Positions 16,160 through 24,057 of a stretch of DNA of 42,637 nt are shown here, piece after piece. The notes beneath the pieces were generated by a model that was given only the letters and a program-made list of their open reading frames with translations, made no database searches and was not told the DNA's origin. Numbering within the stretch: the first letter of the stretch is position 1; each line of letters opens with the position of its first letter. Source of the stretch: Archangium sp. (GTDB lineage: Bacteria > Myxococcota > Myxococcia > Myxococcales > Myxococcaceae); assembly GCA_016793585.1 (NCBI GenBank), contig JAEUJR010000204.1:1-42637 (forward strand), written 5' to 3'. A program made the position numbers and the translations under genes.

Positions 16160-16669
16160 ATGGCAACGTGGAACATCGACACCTCTCACTCCGAGGCCGG
16201 CTTCTGGGTTCGGCACCTGATGGTCACGAAGGTGCGCGGGCAGTTCAAGCAGTGGAAGGGCCAGATGGCGATCGACGGAGACGATCTGTCGACCGCGAAG
16301 TTCCAGGCCGAGGTGCAGGTCGGCAGCATCGACACGCGCGAAGAGAAGCGTGACGGCCACCTGAAGTCGGCCGACTTCTTCGACGCCGAGCACCACCCGA
16401 CGATGGCCTTCGTCTCGAAGACGTTCTCGGGCGGCAAGCTGACGGGCGCGCTCACCATTCGCGGCACCACGAAGGACGTGACCTTCGACGTGACGTCGCT
16501 GGGCAAGGCGAAAGATCCCTGGGGCAACCAGCGGTGGGCCTTCGAGGGCAACACCGTGATCAACCGGAAGGACTTCGGGCTCAACTGGAACCAGGCGCTC
16601 GAGGCCGGCGGCGTGCTCGTCGGCGAAGAGGTGCACATCGAGCTGCAGGCGCAGTTCGTCGCGGGCTGA
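16160..16669 (+). CDS. YceI family protein
   Basis: A 169-residue YceI-like lipocalin-fold protein. YceI proteins are beta barrels that bind long isoprenoid or lipid-like ligands. The family features are present: start TWNIDTSHSEAGFWVRHLMV, middle FDAEHHPTMAFVSKTF, GTLTIRG-type strand (ALTIRGTTKDVTFDV), and C-terminal NRKDFGLNWN. There is no signal peptide, unlike many members, so this copy is probably cytoplasmic. A GGAG lies eight bases before the ATG. It is convergent with kce, the stops lying within a few bases of each other, and is not part of the lysine operon. Confidence 0.9.
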   Translation: MATWNIDTSHSEAGFWVRHLMVTKVRGQFKQWKGQMAIDGDDLSTAKFQAEVQVGSIDTREEKRDGHLKSADFFDAEHHPTMAFVSKTFSGGKLTGALTIRGTTKDVTFDVTSLGKAKDPWGNQRWAFEGNTVINRKDFGLNWNQALEAGGVLVGEEVHIELQAQFVAG

Positions 16670-16672
16670 CGC

Positions 16673-17497
16673 TCACCCGAGGCGGAGCAGCTCGCGGGCC
16701 TGCTGGGGCGTCGCGAGCTGCCTGCCCTTCGCCTTCGCGCGCTTCGCGGCATCGGCGACCAGCTCGAAGTTGCCCTTCGCGAGCACCCCCTTCGAGAGGT
16801 AGATGTTGTCTTCGAGGCCGACGCGGGAGTTCCCGCCCCGCTCGGCGACGAGCTCGACGAAGGGCAGCTGGTGGCGGCCCACGGCGGCGCAGGTCCACGT
16901 GGAGTCGGCAGGCAGGTAGCTGCGCATGAAGTCGAGCGCGCGTTCATCGGCAGACAGCGCGCCGCCGACGCCGAGCACGAAGTCGAAGTGCGCGGGCAGA
17001 TCAACGAAGCCTTCTTTCGCGAGCGCGCGCGCCTCGTCGATCATTCCGACGTCGAAGCACTCGATCTCGGGCTTGAGCCCCAACTGCTTGATGCGCGTAG
17101 CGATGTCGCGCACGAGGGGCCGCGGGTTCCAGAACACGTCGGGGCCGAAGTTCACGGTACCGGTGGTGAGCGTCGCCATGTCGGGGCGATCGGCGCCCGT
17201 CAGCTTGAGGCCACCGCAGCGCTCGTCGACGCTCATGCCGACGGCGCCGCCCGTCGAGACCTGCACGAGAATGTCGCACTTCGCACGAATGGCCCGAATG
17301 GCCGCGCGGAAGAGCTCCGTGTCCTGGCTCGGTTTTCCATCGGGCGTGCGCACGTGCAGGTGCACCATGGCGGCGCCCGCTTCACGACACTTCGCGGCGT
17401 CTTCGGCGATCTCTTCGGCGCTGATCGGCAGGTACGGCGTCTGCTCGCGCGTCGTCTCGGCGCCCACCATCGCGGCGGTGATGACCATCGGCTTCAT
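16673..17497 (-). CDS. kce: 3-keto-5-aminohexanoate cleavage enzyme (BKACE family)
   Basis: Full-length 274-residue Kce-type protein. It cleaves 3-keto-5-aminohexanoate with acetyl-CoA into acetoacetate and 3-aminobutyryl-CoA. The zinc site is visible: His46 and His48 in MVHLHVRTPDGKPSQD, and Glu at about 229 in GNSRVGLEDNIYL. The start MKPMVITAAMVGAETTREQTP is family-typical. Last gene of the minus-strand lysine operon, three bases after the VOC gene. The neighbouring kamDE and kal genes make the Kce function, rather than another beta-keto acid cleavage specificity, the best reading. Confidence 0.92.
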   Translation of the reverse strand: MKPMVITAAMVGAETTREQTPYLPISAEEIAEDAAKCREAGAAMVHLHVRTPDGKPSQDTELFRAAIRAIRAKCDILVQVSTGGAVGMSVDERCGGLKLTGADRPDMATLTTGTVNFGPDVFWNPRPLVRDIATRIKQLGLKPEIECFDVGMIDEARALAKEGFVDLPAHFDFVLGVGGALSADERALDFMRSYLPADSTWTCAAVGRHQLPFVELVAERGGNSRVGLEDNIYLSKGVLAKGNFELVADAAKRAKAKGRQLATPQQARELLRLG

Positions 17498-17500
17498 CGA

Positions 17501-17896
17501 TCAGTCCTTTCCATGGGTGACGGCTTCGACGTTGTTGCCGTCGGGGTCGAGCACGAACGCGCCGAAGTAGGTCGGGTGGTACTGCTCGCGAACGCCGGGG
17601 CCTCCGTTGTCGACGCCGCCCGCCTTCAGCGCGGTGTCGAAGAAGGCCTGCACGTGTCTGCGGCTCGGAGCGACGAAGGCGACGTGCCGCGGCGTCGGCT
17701 TCTCTTTCACCTCGATGAGCCAGACGATGCGTTTGCCCGGCGGGCCGTAGGCGCACATGCGGCGGTTGGGAAACTCCGCGTCCCACGTCGCCACCAGTGA
17801 AGCCGTGCGCTCGTAGCCCAGCGCCGCCATGGTCTGATCGTAGAAGGCCTGCGCCTTCTCGAAGGCCACCGTGTACGTCGAGAGGTGATCGATCAC
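17501..17896 (-). CDS. VOC/glyoxalase-fold protein in the lysine operon
   Basis: A 131-residue vicinal oxygen chelate protein. Metal-binding candidates are H4, H71 (RHVAFVAPS) and E124 ([10 protein letters not shown]), the usual VOC pattern, so metal binding is plausible. The GTG start overlaps the kal stop (GTGA), and kce starts three bases after it, so it is translated with them. The family ranges from glyoxalases and dioxygenases to isomerases and epimerases; the sequence does not select one. Its place between kal and kce suggests a step on, or protection from, an intermediate of the lysine route, which is inference. Confidence 0.85.
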   Translation of the reverse strand: MIDHLSTYTVAFEKAQAFYDQTMAALGYERTASLVATWDAEFPNRRMCAYGPPGKRIVWLIEVKEKPTPRHVAFVAPSRRHVQAFFDTALKAGGVDNGGPGVREQYHPTYFGAFVLDPDGNNVEAVTHGKD

Positions 17897-18291
17897 TTCA
17901 CGGCTCCTCGCTGTTTGTCCTTCGGGGTGACGCAGGTGCCGGTCGCGCGGCAGACGACGACCGGCGGCTCGAGAATCACGGCGGCCGAGTCGTTGATCTC
18001 GGGCGCCGCGCGAATCACCTTGCGCGCCTCGAACTTCATCTTGCGGCTGGTGTTGCCGACCTGGGTGATCTCGCCGTGGGCCTCGATGTAGTCACCGGCG
18101 TAGACGGGCGCGAGGAACTCCACCGAGTCGTACGCGCGGAAGAGGCCCTCGTCACCGTCGAGCCGAATGAGCAGCTCGGTGGCGACGTCGCCGAAGAGGC
18201 CGAGCATGCGCGCGCCGTCGACGAGGTTGCCGCCGTAGTGCGCGTCGTGGCTCGACATGCGCAGGCGAATGACGACGGGGGCGTGGCTCAC
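17893..18291 (-). CDS. kal: 3-aminobutyryl-CoA ammonia-lyase
   Basis: A 132-residue hotdog-fold enzyme that eliminates ammonia from L-3-aminobutyryl-CoA to give crotonyl-CoA. It carries the family stretch [20 protein letters not shown] and the strand [18 protein letters not shown]. The start is the GTG at 18291, whose GTGA overlaps the kamE stop; the frame remains open upstream but that region is the kamE coding sequence read in another frame. Directly upstream of the VOC gene. The pairing with kamDE and kce on one transcript supports the call over other hotdog thioesterases. Confidence 0.9.
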   Translation of the reverse strand: MSHAPVVIRLRMSSHDAHYGGNLVDGARMLGLFGDVATELLIRLDGDEGLFRAYDSVEFLAPVYAGDYIEAHGEITQVGNTSRKMKFEARKVIRAAPEINDSAAVILEPPVVVCRATGTCVTPKDKQRGAVK

Positions 18292-19079
18292 GTGGGGGCT
18301 CCTTCGTAGTTCGCGCCCTGGGCCTCTTTGCCCATGCGCTGCAGCACCTGGTGCACGATGAAGTTCGCGACGTCGGAGGGCTTGGTGCCCGGCCCGAAGC
18401 CCGCGTCGAAGCCCAGCTCGAGCGCCAGCTTGTGATCGACGCGCGGGCCGCCGAGCAGCAGCGTCATCTTGCCGTGCACGCCCTGCTTCTTCGCCTCGTC
18501 GATGAAGGCGCGGCTGTTCTCTTTGTGGACGTCGCGCTGCGTGACGACCTGAGACACGAGAATGGCGTCGGCGTTCTTCTCTTTCGCGCGGCGAATGAGC
18601 TCGGCGTTGGGCACCTGGCTGCCCAGGTTGAACGCCTCGAACCACGGGTACCGCTCGAGGCCGTAGTCGCCCGAGAAGCCCTTCATGTTGAGGATCGCGT
18701 CGATGCCGACGGTGTGCGTGTCGGTGCCGGTGCAGGCGCCGAAGACGACGACGCGGCGGGCGATCTCCTCTTCGATGAACGCGTTGAGCTCGTCGTAGCT
18801 CTTCTTCTTGATGACGATCTCGGGCGTGTCGATCTCGTTGTAGTCGAGCACCACGCCCGAGCGCGCGTAGACGACGAAGAACGTGTAGTGCTCGGCGGCG
18901 CGCTCGATGGCGGCGACCTTCACGTCGGTGAGGCCGAGCTTCTGGCAGTACAGCTTGGCGGCCTCCTTCGCCTTCTCTGACGCGGTGACCGGCAGCGTGA
19001 ACGACAGCTGAATGATGCCGTCGTCACGGCGATCGCCGTAGGCCCTGATGAGCTGCTTCTCTTTCGTCGATGTCGTCAT
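18288..19079 (-). CDS. kamE: lysine 5,6-aminomutase beta subunit
   Basis: A 263-residue subunit of the adenosylcobalamin- and PLP-dependent aminomutase that moves the terminal amino group of beta-lysine (or D-lysine) by one carbon. The B12 motif DTHTVG (D-x-H-x-x-G) places the cobalt-binding His at 122. Lys133 ([10 protein letters not shown]) lies 11 residues later, the same His-Lys spacing as the PLP lysine of the characterised clostridial enzyme (His133/Lys144). The N-terminal dimerisation part precedes it, and a [22 protein letters not shown] nucleotide/B12 loop lies near the C-terminus. Unusually, kamE is separated from kamD by an inserted small gene. Confidence 0.95.
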   Translation of the reverse strand: MTTSTKEKQLIRAYGDRRDDGIIQLSFTLPVTASEKAKEAAKLYCQKLGLTDVKVAAIERAAEHYTFFVVYARSGVVLDYNEIDTPEIVIKKKSYDELNAFIEEEIARRVVVFGACTGTDTHTVGIDAILNMKGFSGDYGLERYPWFEAFNLGSQVPNAELIRRAKEKNADAILVSQVVTQRDVHKENSRAFIDEAKKQGVHGKMTLLLGGPRVDHKLALELGFDAGFGPGTKPSDVANFIVHQVLQRMGKEAQGANYEGAPT

Positions 19080-19083
19080 GGCG

Positions 19084-19587
19084 TCACTTCGCGTACGTGA
19101 GGGAGTCGACCACCCGCTTGAGCAGCGCGCCCGACTTCGCGCCGTCGTTCGTGCGGTTCGAGAACGTCAAGAGCCACTTCGTCTTGCCGTTGCAGCCGAC
19201 GATGGTGGTGGTGGTCACCTTGTTGGCCTCGACCTTGTCGGCGTCACCTTCACCGATGAAGTCGGTGGTGATCTTCTTCGCCGCGGGCTGCCCGCCGATG
19301 GTCGTGTTGGTGAAGGGGCTCGGAGTCACGCCCGCGTCGGGCTCGGCGCTGTCCTGCACCGCAGCGATGAGCTGCTTCACGCACGCGCGCGCGGGCCGAA
19401 CCGGGTCGACGGGAAAGGCCGAGAATGCCATCTGCGCGCGATCGTCGCTGCTCGCCCACTCCTTGCTCGTCTCGTCTTCGGTGGTGACCGACCACGACTT
19501 CGGCGCACGAATCGAGACGCCCGTGAAGTCGTGCTTCGCCAGCGGCTCGGCCTGGGTCAGCACCAGCGCGACCGTCAACGCGAACAT
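19084..19587 (-). CDS. secreted protein embedded between kamD and kamE
   Basis: A 167-residue protein with an N-terminal signal-like stretch (MFALTVALVLTQAEP). The mature part (FTGVSIRAPKSWSVTTEDE at the front, KWLLTFSNRTND and LLKRVVDSLTYA at the back) looks like the PsbP/DcrB-like fold found in small secreted proteins, but this is a weak resemblance. Two cysteines (in ACVKQLI and VGCNGK) could pair. Its ATG overlaps the kamD stop by one base and kamE starts four bases after its own stop, so it is translationally tied to two cytoplasmic B12-enzyme subunits. A role in lysine breakdown is not evident. Confidence 0.75.
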   Translation of the reverse strand: MFALTVALVLTQAEPLAKHDFTGVSIRAPKSWSVTTEDETSKEWASSDDRAQMAFSAFPVDPVRPARACVKQLIAAVQDSAEPDAGVTPSPFTNTTIGGQPAAKKITTDFIGEGDADKVEANKVTTTTIVGCNGKTKWLLTFSNRTNDGAKSGALLKRVVDSLTYAK

Positions 19588-21137
19588 CAGCGGCCCTCCA
19601 TGATGTCGAGGAACGGGTTGAAGTAGTCCGACGCCTTCTCCACCACGCCGTCGAGGCCCTTTCCGCCCGTCTCTTCGCGCTTCACGTCACCGAAGCGGCC
19701 GCGGCCGATGGCGGCGACCATTCCGTCCTTCTGGCATTCCTCGAGCAACTCGATGGCCTTGCCGAAGACGAAGCGCGCGCGGTTGGCGATCTTGCCGTCT
19801 TCGCGCACGGTGAACTCCTCGTCGATGCCGCGAGCGGCGCGGTGCAGGTACGAGGCGCTCTTCAAGGCGACGTAGCGATCGGCCAGCAGCGGCGTGTGCA
19901 TCGCCTCGGTCATCATGCCGAGCAGCTGAATGCCCTGCCGCGTCCAGATGGCGACGAGATCGGCCATCACGTCGTACGCGTGGCTGAAGAAGATGTCGGT
20001 CTCTTTGTGCTTCGTCGGCGGCATGTACTTGAGCGGCGCGTTCGGGAAGCAGCGGCGCACCAGCATCGCCTGCGAGAGCTCGAGCAGCAGCGTCTCGGGT
20101 TTGTAGGGGTCGATCTCGTACGAGTGGCCAAGGCCCAGCTGCCAGTCCTTGAGGCCGGCGCGGTGGGCGAAGGTCTCGTTGATGAACTGGCTCGCGATGA
20201 CGGTGTGGGCGGCGTCGTACGCGTCGGCGGTGGTGATGTAGTTGTCTTCGCCGGTGTTGATGATGATGCCGGCCTCGGCGCAGATGCGGCGCGAGAAGTA
20301 CTGATCGATGAACGTGCGCCGCATGTTGATGTCGCGAAACAGAATTCCGTACATCGCGTCGTTCAGCAGCATGTCGAGCCGCTCCCAGGCCGCGCAGAAC
20401 GCGATCTCGGACATGCAGAGGCCCGACGAGTAGTTCGTCAGCTCGACGTAGCGCTTGAGCCGCTTCGACTCGTCGTCGAGGGCTTCACGCATGATGCGGA
20501 AGTTTTCCTGCGTGGCGTAGGTGCCGCCGTAGCCCTCGGTCGTCGCGCCGTGCGGCACGTAGTCGAGCAGCGACTGCGCGGTGGAGCGGATCACCGCGAT
20601 GACGTCGGCGCCCGCTTGCGCCGCGGCGCGGGCCTGGTCGACGTCGTCGAAGATGTTGCCGGTCGCGACGATCAGGTACTTGTGTGGCGACGGCGCCATG
20701 GGGAACTCGTTCTTGAGCGCGTTGCGGCGAGCGACGCGATCTTTGAGCTCCTGCACCATGGCCTGCGCTTCGGCGCGAACCTCGACGCGCAGCTTCGCCT
20801 CGTCTTCGGCCGGGAGCGGCTTGAGCGTCTCGAGCGGCGCGGCGGTGAGGCGCTCCACGGCGTCGAGCGGGCTGGTGGCGCCCATGCGCAGCGCGCGGCC
20901 GTACCAGTACGCGGCGCCCTTGTTCAGCACGCCTGCGGCCTTGAGCCGGTCGACCATCAGGTTCACGAGTGGCGCGCCCATGTTCCCAACGCCGTCGACG
21001 CCGAACCACCGCAAGACGGTGCGCTCGACCGAGACGGTCGTGTTCTTCGCGATGGTGTCGAAGATCGGGTTGGTGATGTCGCGGGCGAGCGTGCGGGCGT
21101 GAGCGATCTGCTCGTCGGTGATGAAGAGGCCTGACAT
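19587..21137 (-). CDS. kamD: lysine 5,6-aminomutase alpha subunit
   Basis: A 516-residue alpha subunit, full length. It supplies the TIM-barrel that binds adenosylcobalamin and the substrate. Recognisable stretches are RRNALKNEFPMAPSPHKY, YVPHGATTEGYGGTYATQ, the tract AGIIINTGEDNYITTADA and KYMPPTKHKETDIFF. It is first in the lysine operon. No Shine-Dalgarno precedes the ATG; a TATA-like TAGGTATATG lies about 10 bases upstream on this strand, so a leaderless or near-leaderless transcript is possible. Divergent from the cytochrome lipoprotein gene with 98 bases between. Confidence 0.96.
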   Translation of the reverse strand: MSGLFITDEQIAHARTLARDITNPIFDTIAKNTTVSVERTVLRWFGVDGVGNMGAPLVNLMVDRLKAAGVLNKGAAYWYGRALRMGATSPLDAVERLTAAPLETLKPLPAEDEAKLRVEVRAEAQAMVQELKDRVARRNALKNEFPMAPSPHKYLIVATGNIFDDVDQARAAAQAGADVIAVIRSTAQSLLDYVPHGATTEGYGGTYATQENFRIMREALDDESKRLKRYVELTNYSSGLCMSEIAFCAAWERLDMLLNDAMYGILFRDINMRRTFIDQYFSRRICAEAGIIINTGEDNYITTADAYDAAHTVIASQFINETFAHRAGLKDWQLGLGHSYEIDPYKPETLLLELSQAMLVRRCFPNAPLKYMPPTKHKETDIFFSHAYDVMADLVAIWTRQGIQLLGMMTEAMHTPLLADRYVALKSASYLHRAARGIDEEFTVREDGKIANRARFVFGKAIELLEECQKDGMVAAIGRGRFGDVKREETGGKGLDGVVEKASDYFNPFLDIMEGR

Positions 21138-21235
21138 GGCCGCGACATATACCTACGGGCGGGTGCCGACGCTTGTGTCGAACGCAGGCCCGCGCCAATA
21201 CTTGCCGCGACGTTTCACACCCCCGGAAACCGCCA

Positions 21236-23056
21236 ATGCCCACGTTCCATCGCGTTGCCCCGCCGCTCCGAGCCGTCTGCCTGACCGGAGCGGCCCTGCT
21301 GGCGGCCTGCGCGCCCGAGGCCCCCATCGGCGACGTGAGCGGCGGAGGTGGCGGCTCCATCGGCTCGAAGGCGCGCCGCGCGACCGTGCCGCTGCTCGGC
21401 GGCACCGTGACGACGGCTGGTGGTGGTGACTTCGCGGTGGTGAGCGACCCCGAGCGTGACCTCGTCTACGTCATCGACGCGAAGGGCGGCCGGTTGCACG
21501 GCACCGTTCGGCTCCCGACGGGCAGCCAGCCGACCCGCGGCGTCGAAGACGCGAACGGTCAGGTGCGGGTCGCGCTGCGTGGTACCGGCCAGATCGCCAC
21601 CATCTCGGTCGCCACGGCGCGCCTCATTCGAAACGACTCGGTCTGCCCCGAGCCCCGCGGTCTGGCGTGGGACCCGTCGCGCAACGCGCTGCACGTCGCG
21701 TGCGCCTCGGGCGAGCTGGTGACGATTCCAACGGTGGGCTCCACGACGGTGCGCCGCTTCGAGCAGGATCTGAGAGACGTGGTCGTCAGCAACGGCAAGG
21801 TCCGCGTGTCGACGTTTCGCTCGGCGATGCTGATCGACGTCACCGAGACGCCCAGCTTCCTGCCGCTGCCGTCGATCGCGCTGCCCCCGGTGGGCAACCA
21901 GCCCGCTTCGTTCGAGCCCTCGGTCGCCTGGCGCACGGTGAGCGGCGGAGACGGTGTCACGGTGACCGCGCACCAGCGCTCGGTGCAGGGCGACATCGAC
22001 GCGATTCGGGTCGGCCTCGCCCCCGTGGTGGTGCCCTACTACACCAACCCGTGTGACTCGTCGGTCGTGCGCTCGGTGATCACCGTCGCCAACGAGAAAG
22101 ACGTCATCTCCTCCTTCGAGGTCGGCGCGGTGTTGCCGGTCGACGTGGCGGTCTCGCCCGATCGCACCGAGCTCGCCGTCGTGGGCGCGGGCAACTCCGC
22201 GGTCGTCCGAATTCCCATCGAGGGCCAGCCGATCGCCGGAGGCCTGTGCGGGGTCGTCGCGGCGCGCCCACCCGAACCCGACATGCTCGGCCGCCCGTCA
22301 GCCACCTTCGGCCAGCCAGTCGGCGTCGCGTACGTCTCGTCAGGGCTGCTGGTGCACAGCCGCAGCCCTCCGCGCGTGGTGATCGTGCCGCCCCAGACGG
22401 CGAGCCGGCCCGTGAACGTGGTGATCGATCTCGAGGGCACCGATGACACCGAAGACCAGGGCTTCCGGCTGTTCCACACCTCGTCGCGCGGCATCAGCTG
22501 CGCGTCGTGTCACCCCGAAGGCCTCGAAGACGGCCACGTGTGGACGTTCTTCGGCAAGCAGCGCCGCACCCAGGCGCTCGCGGGCGGCATCTCGCAGACG
22601 GCTCCGTTTCACTGGAAGGGCGACCTGCCCGACATGACGAGCCTCGTCGGAGACACCTTCGTCGCGCGCATGGGCGGCGCCATGCCCAACCCCACGCAGA
22701 TCGGAGCGCTCACCACGTTCCTCGATCAGCTGCCCGTGCCGAAGCCGCCCACCCGCGCCCAGCCCGTCGACATGACGAAGGGCCGTGCCGCCTTCGAGAA
22801 GGCCGGCTGCCACGCGTGCCACTCGGGCGCTCGGTTCACCAACGACTCGACGATGGCGATTGGCCTCGACGAGGCGTGGCAGGTGCCGTCGCTGCGCGGG
22901 GTCTCGCGGCGCGCGCCGTTCATGCACAACGGCTGCGCGAAGAGCATGGACGAGCGATTCAACAACCCTGCCTGTGGCGGCCGTTCGCACGGAGACCTCT
23001 CGGCGCTCGACGAAACCGAACGCGCGCAGCTCACCGCGTACCTCGGCCAGCTCTAA
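21236..23056 (+). CDS. beta-propeller/di-haem cytochrome c lipoprotein
   Basis: A 606-residue predicted lipoprotein (MPTFHRVAPPLRAVCLTGAA then L-L-A-A-C). Residues about 40-390 contain repeats typical of a YVTN-like beta-propeller (DLVYVIDAKGGRLHGTV; GLAWDPSRNALHVACASGEL). The C-terminal part carries two haem c sites, SCASCH near residue 422 and GCHACH near 523, and APFMHNG with a Met that could be an axial ligand, as in cytochrome c peroxidase/MauG-like proteins. The ATG at 21236 gives the lipobox; an ATG further upstream lies in the intergenic region. Its end overlaps the convergent zinc-ribbon gene. Expected at the cell surface or periplasm; peroxidase activity is not established. Confidence 0.85.
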   Translation: MPTFHRVAPPLRAVCLTGAALLAACAPEAPIGDVSGGGGGSIGSKARRATVPLLGGTVTTAGGGDFAVVSDPERDLVYVIDAKGGRLHGTVRLPTGSQPTRGVEDANGQVRVALRGTGQIATISVATARLIRNDSVCPEPRGLAWDPSRNALHVACASGELVTIPTVGSTTVRRFEQDLRDVVVSNGKVRVSTFRSAMLIDVTETPSFLPLPSIALPPVGNQPASFEPSVAWRTVSGGDGVTVTAHQRSVQGDIDAIRVGLAPVVVPYYTNPCDSSVVRSVITVANEKDVISSFEVGAVLPVDVAVSPDRTELAVVGAGNSAVVRIPIEGQPIAGGLCGVVAARPPEPDMLGRPSATFGQPVGVAYVSSGLLVHSRSPPRVVIVPPQTASRPVNVVIDLEGTDDTEDQGFRLFHTSSRGISCASCHPEGLEDGHVWTFFGKQRRTQALAGGISQTAPFHWKGDLPDMTSLVGDTFVARMGGAMPNPTQIGALTTFLDQLPVPKPPTRAQPVDMTKGRAAFEKAGCHACHSGARFTNDSTMAIGLDEAWQVPSLRGVSRRAPFMHNGCAKSMDERFNNPACGGRSHGDLSALDETERAQLTAYLGQL

Positions 23057-24033
23057 GGCCCGGCGGGATCAGCCAGCACCAGCGCCTGCGTCGCCAACAC
23101 CCGCAGCGTCGCGGGCAACACCATGGCCGGCCCCGTGGTGTGAACGACGAGCGCGAGCACGGGCCCGTTCGACAACGGCGCGCACGCCGCCATGAACTGA
23201 CCGCCTTCGAGCGCGCGGGTGCCCCGAGGGAAGGGCCCGCCTGGCTCATCGTTCGACTTCACGAGCTCTGAGAAGGGAACCAGCACCTCGTCGCAGACCC
23301 CAGCCCCGCCCGCGCGATCGAGCATCAGCATCGCGCTCAGGGTGTCGCCGTTCGACGCGAGCATCACCGCACGCCGGGCCGAGGCCTTCGGAGGCAGCAG
23401 CACGTCGAGGCGGTCGACCTGCTTCCACCCGGCGGGCAGCTCCCAGCGCAAGCCGACCCGCTCGTCGACGATCGACGAGGCGCTCGCGAGCGCCGCCTGC
23501 TTCGGCCCGATCGCCAGCGCCCCGAGGCCCGCCAACGCGACGATCGCCGCGAGCGACGTGCCGGCCTTGAGCCTGATCGACGAGGGCTCCGAGACGGTGG
23601 AGCCGAGCATGAGCGTGCCGAAGAGCACGAAGGCCAGGTTGTGCTCCTGAACCGGAGTCCACCAGAGGCCCGTCGCCGCGATCACCATCAGGCCCAGCAG
23701 AGCCGGGGCGTGTTTCGCGGGCCCTGCGGCCGCCATCACGCTCGCCGCCCCCGCGACGAGCAGGGCGGGCACCGCGAGCAGAAAGACGGGGTCTCTGAGC
23801 GAGGCGAACACGTCGAGCACCCGCAGGAACCAGGCGACCGCGCCGATCACCAGCGCGACGGCGACCGGAACGGGGCTGGCGGTGACGGCGCCGGTGAGCC
23901 CACCGAGCCGCGTCGCGGTGACGACGCTGTCTTCACGAACGTCGTCGACGAACTTGCGGTTGCAGCGTGGACAACGCTCGGCGCCCCGCTTGATCGGCGA
24001 GAACGCACAGAACGGGCAGGCGGTCTCGGCCAT
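23053..24033 (-). CDS. zinc-ribbon membrane protein
   Basis: A 326-residue protein. The N-terminus has a zinc ribbon (CPFC at residues 6-9, CPRC at 22-25). Four to five hydrophobic segments follow between about residues 55 and 185 (for example VALVIGAVAWFLRVL, LLAVPALLVAGAA). The C-terminal 130 residues are a soluble domain ending in an Ala/Leu-rich tail. It may be a small signalling or sensory membrane protein, but no catalytic motif or family was recognised. The gene ends overlapping the convergent cytochrome gene, and lies 24 bases beyond a lipoprotein gene on the same strand. Confidence 0.65.
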   Translation of the reverse strand: MAETACPFCAFSPIKRGAERCPRCNRKFVDDVREDSVVTATRLGGLTGAVTASPVPVAVALVIGAVAWFLRVLDVFASLRDPVFLLAVPALLVAGAASVMAAAGPAKHAPALLGLMVIAATGLWWTPVQEHNLAFVLFGTLMLGSTVSEPSSIRLKAGTSLAAIVALAGLGALAIGPKQAALASASSIVDERVGLRWELPAGWKQVDRLDVLLPPKASARRAVMLASNGDTLSAMLMLDRAGGAGVCDEVLVPFSELVKSNDEPGGPFPRGTRALEGGQFMAACAPLSNGPVLALVVHTTGPAMVLPATLRVLATQALVLADPAGP

Positions 24034-24057
24034 CGAGCAAGCGTCCTCGACTTCGGG

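Noticed and set aside
19842..21134. A 430-residue plus-strand open frame opposite kamD
   Set aside because: High-GC shadow frame of kamD; composition lacks any recognisable motif and the real gene is unambiguous.
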